A DNA stretch of 64,000 nucleotides from VBDM01 sp035702665 (GTDB lineage: Bacteria; Pseudomonadota; Gammaproteobacteria; Burkholderiales; SG8-39): assembly GCA_035702665.1 (NCBI GenBank), contig DASSQD010000047.1, positions 23,866 to 87,865 on the forward strand, written 5' to 3'. The translations under genes and the position numbers were made by a program. This document shows positions 1 through 8,029 of the stretch, piece after piece. Numbering within the stretch: the stretch's first letter is position 1; each line of letters begins with the position of its first letter. The notes under the pieces were generated by a model. The model was not told the origin of the DNA, did not search any database, and saw only the letters and a list, made by a program, of their open reading frames with translations.

Positions 1-231
1 ATCGGCGCTGCGGCGGGCGATCCAGTACGCGAGATGCGGCCAGGCGAGCGCATTCAGTGCCAGAGTCGCCCAGACGAGCGGGTGCGCGTCCTGCTCCCAC
101 AGCGCGCCGCCGACGCACACCGCGCCGAGCAAGACGCCGAGCGGACGCACGCGGTACATGCGCTGCGCGAAGCGCAGCCCGTCCTCAGGCGTGCGTCCGG
201 AAAATCCGCTTTGACCGGGGGTCGGATTCAT
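1..231 (-). CDS. MASE2-domain protein, N-terminal part (probable diguanylate cyclase), cut by window start
   Basis: Only the first 77 codons are inside the window; the rest lies to the left. The reverse-strand reading begins MNPTPGQSG and continues into a hydrophobic segment with the signature WPHLAYWIARRSAD at residues 64-77. That is the typical end of the first half of a MASE2 membrane sensor domain. In known proteins MASE2 is usually followed by a GGDEF diguanylate cyclase, so a c-di-GMP-producing inner-membrane enzyme is likely, but no catalytic domain can be seen here. The ATG at 231 is preferred over the internal ATG at 159 because it keeps the conserved LRFAQRMYRVRPLG segment that opens MASE2 domains. 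Confidence 0.7.
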   Translation of the reverse strand, partial: MNPTPGQSGFSGRTPEDGLRFAQRMYRVRPLGVLLGAVCVGGALWEQDAHPLVWATLALNALAWPHLAYWIARRSAD

Positions 232-383
232 CCGCGGCGACTCGTTCCTGGGCGAGACTGTACGCCCGCCGCCGTGCGTCGACAATAAAGCACCCGGGCC
301 GCCCTTGCCCGCGGGCCGGGACTGTCGGATGAGTGGAAAGGCAGCAACCACGGCGCGTCGATCGTGAAGGTGGAGCCGCTCGA

Positions 384-1316
384 CTAGGTCCCCGCCCGCT
401 CCTCGATTTCATAGCCGGCCGCGATCCAGGCGTCCAGCCCGCCGTGCAGCGGGCGCACCTTGGTGTAGCCCAGGCCGATCAGCTTCTTTGCGACCTGTGC
501 CGCCGAGGCTTCGTTGGGGCAGGTGCAGTAGAAGACGACCTCGCGGTCCGCGGGCAGCTCCTCGAGGCGCTGCTCCACGTCATCGAGCGTCATCGTCAGC
601 GCGCCGGGAATGAAGCGCCGGTCGAGTTCGCGTGAGCTTTGCGAGCGCACGTCCACTACCACCGGGCGCTTGCCCTGCTCTATCAGCGCGCGCAGTTCCT
701 CGACGCCGATCCGCGCGATACGCAGCATCTTGTAGAAGCGCCGCCGCTCCCACCACTTGGCCGCGACGTACGCGGCGAGAAGGGCACCGATCGCCTCGAT
801 CGCCAGGGTCCCGAGGCCTTCGAGGCGCAGCATGAGGTCGTTGATCCCGGAGTGGAGCAGCATCCCCGCGGCGATCGCCGAGCCTGCCCAGATCGCTACG
901 CCAAGCCCGTTCAGGAGGAGGAACGACGGCCAGCCGAGCCGCATCGCGCCCGCGAGCGGCGGCGCGATGGTCGAGAGGCCCGGGATGAACTTGGACAGCA
1001 CCAGCGTCAGCCCGCCCCAGCGCTCGAAGCGGACTTCGGTCTGGCGCACGCAGGAATCGGGGGAGAGCGACATGCGGCACAGCAGCGCCATCACGCGCCG
1101 CCCGTAGCGCCTGCCCGCGAGATACCAGACGAGGTCGCCGATCATGCAGGCGAGGAAAGCGGCGCCGAAGATCGCCCACGCCGAAAGCTCCCCCTGCACC
1201 GCCAGCGCGCCGGCGACGATCAGCGTCGGTATCGCGGGAATCGGCAGCCCGACCTGCTCCAGCAGCACGTTCGCGAAGATCAGCGCGAGACCGTATTGCG
1301 TGATCAAGTGGGTCAT
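384..1316 (-). CDS. DedA-family membrane protein fused to a C-terminal rhodanese domain
   Basis: The protein has 310 residues. Residues 1-190 form a DedA/SNARE-associated domain: several membrane segments, the amphipathic LEQVGLPIPAIPTL stretch near residue 20, and the conserved FIPGLSTIAPPLAG around 110-123. DedA proteins are inner-membrane proteins linked to lipid flipping and membrane homeostasis. Residues 205-305 are a rhodanese-like domain with VVDVRSQ near 220 and a catalytic-type cysteine at 264 in FYCTCPNEAS; cysteine 266 lies in the same loop. This fusion would put a sulfurtransferase or redox-active cysteine on the cytoplasmic face of the membrane. No partner gene is adjacent. The domain assignments are secure; the physiological role is not. 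Confidence 0.88.
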   Translation of the reverse strand: MTHLITQYGLALIFANVLLEQVGLPIPAIPTLIVAGALAVQGELSAWAIFGAAFLACMIGDLVWYLAGRRYGRRVMALLCRMSLSPDSCVRQTEVRFERWGGLTLVLSKFIPGLSTIAPPLAGAMRLGWPSFLLLNGLGVAIWAGSAIAAGMLLHSGINDLMLRLEGLGTLAIEAIGALLAAYVAAKWWERRRFYKMLRIARIGVEELRALIEQGKRPVVVDVRSQSSRELDRRFIPGALTMTLDDVEQRLEELPADREVVFYCTCPNEASAAQVAKKLIGLGYTKVRPLHGGLDAWIAAGYEIEERAGT

Positions 1317-1416
1317 ATCAGGACCTTGCCGGAAAGCAAAACGCCCCGGGGGTCTCCCGGGTTATCCGAGCAGCTCTTGCCGTGTTCTCGGCCGTGGCCG
1401 CGTGCGGCGCCCTCGC

Positions 1417-2658
1417 CTAGCCAAGCGGTCCCAAAAACGGCTCTCCCAAGAACGTATCGCTCCGTCCCTCCACCGTTTCCGGCCATGTCGCATTGTCGAT
1501 CTTCGGCCGCTGTGACGCGGGCCGCGGCTTTCCGTCCCACCCGACTTGCTCCATGTAGTAATAGAGCTGGAATGCGTAGCCGTCGGGGTCGATGGCGAAG
1601 GCGCAGTAGTCGACACCGGGGAAGAGGTCGGGCGGCAGGTATTTGATCGCGACACCGTTGGCCTTGAGGAAGGCGATGGCGTCCTTCAGCTGCTGGTAGC
1701 TCCCGAGCTGCAGCCCGAAGGACATGAGGGTGCTGTCGGGCTTCAGGCCCAGCTCGTCGCGCAGCGCGATCGGGTAGAGCGCGACGGAGTGGTGCTCGGT
1801 GTTGGCGCGCAGGAAGACACAGCGGTGTGATTTGTACTTGACTTCCTCGGTGACGGCGAACCCGAGGTCGTCGCGGTAGAACGCGAGCATCGCTTCCGTG
1901 TTCTCTGCGAAGAGGCGCACCGGCCCGATCTTCGCGATCTTGAACGGCCGCGCAAGCAGGATGCCGCCGACGTCGTACTTCTCCTCGCCGCCCGCGTCGA
2001 GCGCGCGGGTGCCCTTCTCGATGGGAATGCCGTCCGCGGTCGCTTTCGCCACCTCGGCGTACTCGGACAGGTGCGGCAGCCGCGGCGGCTTGGAGTAGCG
2101 CACGCCGTACATGTCGCGCGGCTTCGAGTACCCGTCCCAGCCGATCTGCTCGATGCCGTAATACAGCTCGTTGGTATGGCCGTCGGGGTCTGGCGGATAG
2201 AAGTGCCAGTTCGACCCCGGGAGGTCTCTGCCCGCGCGGCGGATCGGCTTGCCGCGCTTCGTGAACCAGTCGAAAGCGTCGGAGACTTCCTGCAGCGACC
2301 CGACCTGCCAAGTGATCTGGTTGATCGTGCCGCTTGGCGTGCGCGCGTGCGGATTGACGACTTCGAGCAACCTGCGCGGGAAGAAGACGAACGAGTGGTG
2401 GTCGGTGCCGTGTCGCGAGAAATAGCCCACCGTCGGGCCGACCTTGTCGCGCTGATCCTCGGGCACGCGCTCCCGGAAATCGATCGGATCGGAGACGCGG
2501 AAGCCGAGGAGCTTGCAGTAGAAATCCTTGCTGCGCTCCGGGTCGACCACGTTCACGCCGAAATGCCCGAGGCGCCGGATGCGGAACGGCCGCTGCAGCT
2601 TCACGCCCCCGACGGTGAATTCCTCGGTAGCCTGCGGAACACGCTCGGGCTTGTTCAT
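1417..2658 (-). CDS. Two-domain VOC (glyoxalase/extradiol dioxygenase fold) protein
   Basis: The protein has 413 residues. GGAGAG stands six bases before the ATG at 2658. Two vicinal-oxygen-chelate domains are visible, about residues 28-175 and 235-390. The overall shape is that of type I extradiol ring-cleavage dioxygenases, which use a His-His-Glu iron site. The triad is not complete in either half. Domain 1 has His32 (GHFGVNVV) and Glu164 (TNELYYG), but glutamine (INQITWQ) where the second histidine is expected. Domain 2 has Val, Ser and Gln at the three places. Substrate and even metal dependence are therefore open. It is a single gene, divergent from the beta-helix gene. Confidence 0.75.
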   Translation of the reverse strand: MNKPERVPQATEEFTVGGVKLQRPFRIRRLGHFGVNVVDPERSKDFYCKLLGFRVSDPIDFRERVPEDQRDKVGPTVGYFSRHGTDHHSFVFFPRRLLEVVNPHARTPSGTINQITWQVGSLQEVSDAFDWFTKRGKPIRRAGRDLPGSNWHFYPPDPDGHTNELYYGIEQIGWDGYSKPRDMYGVRYSKPPRLPHLSEYAEVAKATADGIPIEKGTRALDAGGEEKYDVGGILLARPFKIAKIGPVRLFAENTEAMLAFYRDDLGFAVTEEVKYKSHRCVFLRANTEHHSVALYPIALRDELGLKPDSTLMSFGLQLGSYQQLKDAIAFLKANGVAIKYLPPDLFPGVDYCAFAIDPDGYAFQLYYYMEQVGWDGKPRPASQRPKIDNATWPETVEGRSDTFLGEPFLGPLG

Positions 2659-2682
2659 TGCTCTCTCCGTGCTGGTCGAGGC

Positions 2683-2688
2683 ATTGTA
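2683..2688 (-). promoter_or_regulatory. Candidate -10 element (TACAAT) for the VOC gene
   Basis: Reading leftward, TACAAT is followed by GC and lies 24 bases before the ATG at 2658. This would give a leader of about 18 bases that includes the GGAGAG ribosome-binding site. No good -35 hexamer is visible at normal spacing. Confidence 0.35.
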
Positions 2689-2829
2689 CGCCCGAGATCG
2701 TGTCAGGTTTTCCCGGACAAGCCGGTCGGGTTTCTCCCGAGTTGACCCGCGCCTGCCGCCCTCGCATGATGTCCCCTCGCCTGTTCCTCGGGAGGGAACG
2801 GGTCGCAGCAATCCATACAGGGAGAAATC

Positions 2830-4095
2830 ATGACTGCACGTCGCAGCATTGCCTGCGCGCTTGGCGCCGTCGCGCTTGCCGCGCTTCACACCACAGCCGT
2901 AGCCGACTCCGACCAGGACCGCGAGCGTGACCGGAGCAAAGACAGGACGGTCACCGTCGACTGCGCCTCGGGCGACACTGTCGCCCGGGCGCTCACGCGC
3001 GGCGACGACCGCAAGTCGCTGACGATCCTCGTCAGCGGGACCTGCGCCGAGAACATCGTCATCAACCGCAGCGACGTCAAGCTGGCGGCCGCGGCCCCGG
3101 GCGCCACCGTCGTCGGCGCCGACGCCACGCTCGACGTGATCCGCGTCACCGGCAGCCGCGTGACCATCGACGGCATCGCAGTGACGGGCGGCCGCAACGG
3201 CATTCTCGCCGACGGTGCGGCTGGGCTGATCGTGCAGAACGGGCTCGTCCAGGGCACCGGCCGCACCGGCATCGTCTACGGACATGGAGCGAGCGGGGTC
3301 GTGGACGCGGTGACGGTGGCGGGCAACGCGCGCGACGGAATCGCGATCGACTCGGCGAGCGCCGCCGTCGTCAATTCGATCGTGACGCAGAACACGCGCC
3401 ACGGGATAGGCGTGTTCAACAGCGGCTCCGGGCGCATCGGCCTGGACAACCTCAACCTTCCCGGAGGAAACACGGTCAGCGCCAACGGCGCCAACGGGAT
3501 CAACGTCAACTTCGGCTCGGGCGCCTTGATCGCGATGAACGCCATCACGGGGAACGGCACCATCACCGCGCCGGGCAACCCGCAGAACGGCATCGGCGTC
3601 AACAGCGCGAGCGCCGACCTGATCGGCGGAAACACCATCTCCGGAAATACCGGTCAGGGTGTCAACCTGCGCGCAAGCTCGCTGGTGGTCGGCGACACCT
3701 CGTTCGGCTTCAGCACCGTCAACACGATCACCGGCAACGGCAGCCCCGCGGCGACGGGAGGCATCTTCGCTTTTCTGGGATCCGCGATCAACATGCAGAA
3801 TGCGGTGATCAGCGGCAACAACGGCTTCGGAATCGTGCTTTCACTGCGCTCGGAAGCCCAGATCGCCTCGACTACGATCCAGAACAACGTCCCGTCCGGC
3901 ACCGGCAACGGCGACGGCATACGGCTCGCGTTCGGTTCGGGTTTGTTCGCCGCCACCCCGGTCGGCAATGTATCGGGCAATTCCGGGTTCGGAATCAACT
4001 GCACCGACGGCGAGTCGAGCGTCGTGAACACCGGCAACCTGGGCATCGGGACGAACGGGCTCGGAGGGGTCTCCCTCAGCTGCACCGGGTTCTGA
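2830..4095 (+). CDS. Secreted right-handed parallel beta-helix protein
   Basis: The protein has 421 residues and a Sec signal peptide (cut probably after AVA, near residue 25). A short Asp/Arg-rich linker follows (DQDRERDRSKDR). The rest is a run of roughly 22-residue coils rich in Asn, Gly and Ile, such as VTIDGIAVTGGRNGI and LIGGNTISGNTGQGVN. This is the pattern of parallel beta-helix (PbH1/NosD-like) proteins, many of which bind or cleave polysaccharide. No lyase active site can be named, so enzyme activity is unproven. AGGGAGA precedes the start. The gene ends at a strong hairpin and stands alone between divergent and convergent neighbours. Confidence 0.82.
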   Translation: MTARRSIACALGAVALAALHTTAVADSDQDRERDRSKDRTVTVDCASGDTVARALTRGDDRKSLTILVSGTCAENIVINRSDVKLAAAAPGATVVGADATLDVIRVTGSRVTIDGIAVTGGRNGILADGAAGLIVQNGLVQGTGRTGIVYGHGASGVVDAVTVAGNARDGIAIDSASAAVVNSIVTQNTRHGIGVFNSGSGRIGLDNLNLPGGNTVSANGANGINVNFGSGALIAMNAITGNGTITAPGNPQNGIGVNSASADLIGGNTISGNTGQGVNLRASSLVVGDTSFGFSTVNTITGNGSPAATGGIFAFLGSAINMQNAVISGNNGFGIVLSLRSEAQIASTTIQNNVPSGTGNGDGIRLAFGSGLFAATPVGNVSGNSGFGINCTDGESSVVNTGNLGIGTNGLGGVSLSCTGF

Positions 4096-4102
4096 ATGTC
4101 TT

Positions 4103-4137
4103 CCCGGTCGCGCCCCGCTCCCCGGGGCGCGACCGGG
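4103..4137. terminator. Bidirectional terminator-type hairpin
   Basis: There is a perfect 15-base-pair stem (4103-4117 with 4123-4137) and a five-base loop, between the convergent beta-helix and PEBP genes. The stem is very GC-rich. No T-run follows on either side, so it may block transcript ends rather than act as a classical intrinsic terminator. Confidence 0.75.
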
Positions 4138-4150
4138 ATGCAACGCTGGC

Positions 4151-4738
4151 TTACGGCTTCCGTCCGAACAGTCCGACGAGCCCGGCCGAGCCCTTGGCGT
4201 GTCCCTGAAGCTTCGCGAGGAGCTCGTCGCGCGTCAAGCCCGGAGGCAGCGCCTTCGGATCGAGGTCGGTCGCGATCAGCGTTAACGTGTAGTGGTGCAA
4301 GCCCGTCGCCGGGGGCGTGCACGGCCCTTGGTAATTGCTGAATCCATTGGTGCCTTTGCCGCCGACGTACTTGTCGCTGAGCTTGCTCACCTCGCCCTCG
4401 GCGAATCCGGTGACGCTCGCGGGAATGCCGTAGGCGACCCAGTGAATCACCCCCAGCCCCGCGCGGCCCTCGGGATCGACCATCACGAGCGCGTAGCTCC
4501 TCGTCCCCGCCGGCGGGTTCGAGAAGGTCAGCGGCGGCGACACGTTCTCGCCGATGCAGTTCGGGTTCTTGGGGTTGTTTCCGGCGTTCTTCTTCTCGAG
4601 CATCGTGCCGTCCTTGAACGCGGACGACGTGAGCGAGAACACGTTCTCCCCCGTCGAGGGCGGGCCCATCATCGAGCAGGCGCCGAGTGCGAGCGACGCG
4701 ATCGCGCCGCTGCAGGCGAGGTGGAGTTTCATGGACAT
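4151..4738 (-). CDS. YbhB/YbcL-type phosphatidylethanolamine-binding (PEBP) lipoprotein
   Basis: The protein has 195 residues. The N-terminus is a lipoprotein signal with the lipobox LALGAC (Cys21). The remainder is a bacterial PEBP (Raf-kinase-inhibitor-like) domain, with VIHWVAYGIP near the middle, NYQGPCTPP, and HHYTLTLIATDLD after it. These match the ligand-pocket motifs of YbhB/YbcL. The family binds anionic ligands; no enzyme reaction is known, and bacterial roles are poorly defined. AGGAG stands just before the ATG at 4738, and a TACAAT element lies further upstream. It is expected to be a periplasmic, membrane-anchored protein. The gene is divergent from the amidohydrolase that follows. 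Confidence 0.88.
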   Translation of the reverse strand: MSMKLHLACSGAIASLALGACSMMGPPSTGENVFSLTSSAFKDGTMLEKKNAGNNPKNPNCIGENVSPPLTFSNPPAGTRSYALVMVDPEGRAGLGVIHWVAYGIPASVTGFAEGEVSKLSDKYVGGKGTNGFSNYQGPCTPPATGLHHYTLTLIATDLDPKALPPGLTRDELLAKLQGHAKGSAGLVGLFGRKP

Positions 4739-4771
4739 CGAAGGTCTCCTCAGGTTGGGATTGTGCAGCGC

Positions 4772-4777
4772 ATTGTA
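4772..4777 (-). promoter_or_regulatory. Candidate -10 element (TACAAT) for the PEBP gene
   Basis: Reading leftward, TACAATGC lies 33 bases before the ATG at 4738, giving a predicted leader of about 27 bases. No convincing -35 is visible. Confidence 0.35.
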
Positions 4778-4881
4778 CGCCGCCAGTAGTGGGCGAGCCT
4801 GTGGTTGAAAAGTCCCCGGTACAGGTATAGCGTGACTCGCTCCACTTCGAAAACCACCGCCGTTCTTCCGGGGAGATCAAT

Positions 4882-6648
4882 ATGGTTTTCATTTCACGTT
4901 GTTTGCGATTGGCTTGCGTCGCCCTCGCAGCGTCCGTCGTCGCGCTGCCCGCGTGGGCCGACGACGACAGGGACTGCAAGCACGGCGGGTCGCTACGACT
5001 CGTCAACGGCAGGATCCATACGATGGACGCGAGGGACCAGATCGTGTCCTCGGTGCTCATCAAGAACGGCAAGTTCGCCGCCGTGGGTCACGGGCGCGGC
5101 AACGACGACGGTGATTGCGCGCGGACGATCGATCTGCGCGGACGCACCGCAGTGCCGGGGATCATCGACAGCCACAATCACATCATCCTGCTCGGCCTTC
5201 GTCCCGGGCGCGACGCGCGCCTGGAAAACGCCAACTCGATCGGCGAGGCGCTCGCGACGCTGGCCGCGCGCGCTGCGGAAGTCCAGCCCGGCGAATGGGT
5301 GACGTCGGTCGGCGGCTTCAGCCGCAACCAGTTCTTCCGCGCTCCCCAGCCGGTCCGCTTCCCGACGCTCGCCGAGCTGACGGCGGCAGTGCCCAATCAC
5401 CCGGTGTTCATCATGGAAGGCTTCAGCGGCCCGGGAGCGACGAACGCGCTCGGCAGGGCGTTCCTAATGGCGAACGGCGTCCCCGTCGGAGCCGACGGGT
5501 TCGTCGACGGCGGCGCGTTCGGCGTCGCCACGCCCTGCACCACGGCGCTCTTCCTCCTGCGCCAGATGCAGACGCCCGACTCGAAGCTGCAGGGTCTCAG
5601 GGACGCGATGCGCTACGCCGCGGGAATCGGCGTCACCACGCACCTCGACCAGGGCGGCTTCCCGTTCATCGTCCCGGGGGTGGGCGACGCGAGCGACGGC
5701 GCCGCGGACTTCGACCGCTACCGCGCGCACGACTCGGTGCGCGCCCTCTACCAGCGGGGCGAGTTGACCAACCGCATCTGGGTCAATTTCCTGCACGTCG
5801 AGGAGGATCTCAATACTCCCGAGCTTCAGGCCAGGCTGCTCAACAGCTGGAACGACTTCGGCAACAACATGCTGCGGACGCTCGGCATCGGCGAGTTCAC
5901 CGCGAGCGCGTTCATCGCGCCCGGGACCCCCGCGTGGTTCAACGGCACGCGGCTCGTCGCGCAGGCGCAATGGCGCAACGAGAACCATTCGCTCAACTTC
6001 CCGGTATTCGCCCTCCCGGGATTGCCGCTCGACTGGAAAGTGATCATCGACGGCTGGCAGCAGGTGAACAACGAGATGGTCGCGGCGGGCAACCCCGACG
6101 GCATTACGAAATTGCGCTGGGTGCTCGCGCATGTGCCCGTGATCACGCCCGACTACCTCCAGAAGCTGAAGAACCTCGGCGGCGGCGTGAACGTCCTGGG
6201 CGGCTGGCGCTGGCTCACCGGAGACTCGATCAACAACGGCCCGCCGTTCCGCGACATCCTGGCGAGCGGCATACCGGTCGGCATGAGCTCGGACGGCATG
6301 CAGATCTCGACCATGAGCCCGTGGATCAACCTGTACTACGTGGTCACCGGCAAGAACGCGCGCGGCGATCTCATCAACGCGGGGCAGACGCTGGGCCGCA
6401 ACGACGCGATGCGGCTCTATACCGCCGCCAACGGCTGGTTCCTCCGGGCCGAGGACAAGCTCGGCACCATCGAGGATGGAAAGCTCGCGGACCTCGTCGT
6501 GCTGAGCGCCGATTATTTCAACGAGCGCATGGTGCCCGACGAAAACATCAAGGATCTGCGCTCGGTCCTCACCGTCGTCGGCGGCAAGGTGATGTACGAC
6601 GATCTCGACGGCAGATCGAGGGACTACTGGAAGGCAGGATTCCCTTGA
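4882..6648 (+). CDS. Exported YtcJ-type amidohydrolase
   Basis: The protein has 588 residues. The first 26 are a Sec signal peptide ending in LPAWA, so it acts in the periplasm or outside. The amidohydrolase-3 fold is marked by the metal motif HNH near residue 96 (IIDSHNHI). Further signs are a late catalytic Asp in MSSDGMQIS and the terminal composite-domain motif EDGKLADLVVLS. The family hydrolyses amide or N-formyl bonds, as in N-substituted formamide deformylase, and most members have unknown substrates. GGGGAG precedes the ATG. The gene converges on cbpM with a 19-base gap. Substrate cannot be inferred from the neighbours. Confidence 0.85.
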   Translation: MVFISRCLRLACVALAASVVALPAWADDDRDCKHGGSLRLVNGRIHTMDARDQIVSSVLIKNGKFAAVGHGRGNDDGDCARTIDLRGRTAVPGIIDSHNHIILLGLRPGRDARLENANSIGEALATLAARAAEVQPGEWVTSVGGFSRNQFFRAPQPVRFPTLAELTAAVPNHPVFIMEGFSGPGATNALGRAFLMANGVPVGADGFVDGGAFGVATPCTTALFLLRQMQTPDSKLQGLRDAMRYAAGIGVTTHLDQGGFPFIVPGVGDASDGAADFDRYRAHDSVRALYQRGELTNRIWVNFLHVEEDLNTPELQARLLNSWNDFGNNMLRTLGIGEFTASAFIAPGTPAWFNGTRLVAQAQWRNENHSLNFPVFALPGLPLDWKVIIDGWQQVNNEMVAAGNPDGITKLRWVLAHVPVITPDYLQKLKNLGGGVNVLGGWRWLTGDSINNGPPFRDILASGIPVGMSSDGMQISTMSPWINLYYVVTGKNARGDLINAGQTLGRNDAMRLYTAANGWFLRAEDKLGTIEDGKLADLVVLSADYFNERMVPDENIKDLRSVLTVVGGKVMYDDLDGRSRDYWKAGFP

Positions 6649-6667
6649 GCGGGGTGATCGCGGGCTT

Positions 6668-6985
6668 CTAGGACCCGCCCGGGAGCCGCGCGCGCAAGTC
6701 GCGCAGCTGCTCCTCCAGGTCGCGCACGCGCTCGAGCAGCGCGACCGCGAGCGCGAGCCCCTGCGGGTCGAGGTCGAAATCCTTGCGCAGCCGCGACGCG
6801 CTGCGCGCGACGATCAGCCGGTCCGAGCTGAAGGTCCACTCGCGCGCGTCGGGATCGGCAGGCGCGATCGCCCCGAAGTCGACCAGGACGCGCAGCTCCG
6901 ATTCCGACAGGCCCGACAGCTCGCACAGCTCCGCGAGCGTGAGCTCGTAGCGCTCGTGCAGCCAGCGGCCTTGCTCGATGCTCAT
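6668..6985 (-). CDS. cbpM: Chaperone modulator CbpM
   Basis: The protein has 105 residues. A MerR-like helical segment (LTLAELCELSGLSESELRVL) is followed by EWTFSSDRLIVARSASRLRKD and a final leucine-rich coiled coil (LLERVRDLEEQLRDLRARL). This matches CbpM, which binds the J domain of CbpA and inhibits its co-chaperone activity. The start overlaps the end of cbpA by ATGA, the usual arrangement, so the two proteins are translationally coupled. The length fits the family. Confidence 0.92.
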   Translation of the reverse strand: MSIEQGRWLHERYELTLAELCELSGLSESELRVLVDFGAIAPADPDAREWTFSSDRLIVARSASRLRKDFDLDPQGLALAVALLERVRDLEEQLRDLRARLPGGS

Positions 6986-7914
6986 TTCACCGCTTCCTCG
7001 CCGAAATGGCCGCGGGGATTGAAGGCCGAGGCGCCGGCGAGCTCCCGGTAGAGTTCCCGCTCGCGCTCGCTCGCGGCGCCCGGCACGACGATCTGGACGA
7101 TCGCGAACAGGTCGCCCTCTCCCGCATGCGGCTTGGGGAGCCCGCGCCCGGCGAGGCGGAGCTGCTGGCCCGCGCGCGTACCTGACGGGACCTTGAGCTG
7201 GACCGATCCCCCGAGCGTCGGCACATGGACGGAGGTGCCGAGCACCGCTTCCCAGGGCGCGAGCGGCAAATCGAGGAACAAGTCATGGCCGCTCACGCGG
7301 AACAGCGGGTGCGCGCGCAGCGCGATGTTGAGATACAGGTCGCCGTCGCGCCCGCCGTTCAGGCCTTTGCCGCCTTTGCCCGCGAGGCGCAGGCGCTGCC
7401 CTTCGGTCGCGCCCTTGGGGATGCGCGCCTTGAAGGAGCGCTGCGCCCGATGCGGGAACCCGCGCTCGTCGTAGTCGGGCACGGCGAGATCGAGCGTGAC
7501 TTCGGTTCCCCGGTAAGCCTCCTCCAGGCTGATGTTCGCGGTGACCTCGTAATCCTGTCCCGGCATGCGCGCGGTGCGGCCCTGCGTGCGTCCGCCGAAT
7601 GCGGAGAACAGATCGCCGAGGTCGAGGTCTTCGAACGAGAAAGTTCCGTTGCCGAACTGTTTCTCCCAGCCGGGAGGCGGGCGGAAATCCTGCCCGGCGC
7701 GGTGGGAGCCCAGCTGATCGTAAGCCGCGCGCTTCTGGGGATCCTTCAGCGTTTCGTAGGCTTCGGCGACCTCCTTGAATCTCTCCTCGGCATCGGGCTC
7801 CTTCGAGACGTCGGGATGATATTTACGCGCGAGCTTGCGGTAGGCGGTCTTGATCTCCTCGGGGCTCGCGCTCCGCGCGACACCCATCACGGCATAATAG
7901 TCCTTGTACTTCAT
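6982..7914 (-). CDS. cbpA: DnaJ-class co-chaperone CbpA (curved-DNA-binding protein)
   Basis: The protein has 310 residues. Residues 1-70 are a J domain with the DnaK-activating HPD motif at 33-35 (RKYHPDVS). A Gly/Phe-rich linker follows (DLFSAFGGRTQG). Then come the two DnaJ C-terminal beta domains with RIPKGATEGQRLRLAGKGG and VPSGTRAGQQLRLAGRG. The zinc-finger region of true DnaJ is absent, which identifies CbpA. It stimulates DnaK and binds DNA in starved cells. It is in an operon with cbpM. No Shine-Dalgarno precedes the ATG, and the likely -10 is only eight bases away, so the mRNA may be leaderless. The gene diverges from the stress-protein gene. Confidence 0.95.
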   Translation of the reverse strand: MKYKDYYAVMGVARSASPEEIKTAYRKLARKYHPDVSKEPDAEERFKEVAEAYETLKDPQKRAAYDQLGSHRAGQDFRPPPGWEKQFGNGTFSFEDLDLGDLFSAFGGRTQGRTARMPGQDYEVTANISLEEAYRGTEVTLDLAVPDYDERGFPHRAQRSFKARIPKGATEGQRLRLAGKGGKGLNGGRDGDLYLNIALRAHPLFRVSGHDLFLDLPLAPWEAVLGTSVHVPTLGGSVQLKVPSGTRAGQQLRLAGRGLPKPHAGEGDLFAIVQIVVPGAASERERELYRELAGASAFNPRGHFGEEAVK

Positions 7915-7922
7915 CGTGCGGC

Positions 7923-7928
7923 ATTGTA
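7923..7928 (-). promoter_or_regulatory. Candidate -10 element (TACAAT) for cbpA, implying a leaderless mRNA
   Basis: Reading leftward, ATACAATGCCGCACG leads straight into the cbpA ATG at 7914. Eight bases separate the hexamer from the start codon, so transcription would begin at or within two bases of the ATG. No -35 is obvious. Confidence 0.4.
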
Positions 7929-7965
7929 TCCCCGGTCCCGGGATCGGGAGGCAAGGCACCTTCGT

Positions 7966-7979
7966 TTGATCCGGATCAA
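7966..7979 (+). promoter_or_regulatory. FNR/ANR-type operator
   Basis: TTGATCCGGATCAA is a perfect match to the FNR/ANR consensus TTGAT-N4-ATCAA. Its centre (7972.5) lies 41.5 bases before a start point predicted at about 8014 from the TATCTT -10 at 8002-8007. This is the exact geometry of a class II FNR-activated promoter for the stress-protein gene. It suggests induction at low oxygen. Confidence 0.8.
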
Positions 7980-8001
7980 GGGCGCGAAGTCCCGGCCGAC
8001 G

Positions 8002-8007
8002 TATCTT
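8002..8007 (+). promoter_or_regulatory. Candidate -10 element (TATCTT) of the FNR-dependent promoter
   Basis: TATCTT lies 22 bases after the FNR box and 22 bases before the ATG at 8030. The implied leader of about 16 bases carries the AAAGGAG ribosome-binding site. Confidence 0.5.
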
Positions 8008-8029
8008 GGAGCCAGCGAAAGGAGCGATC

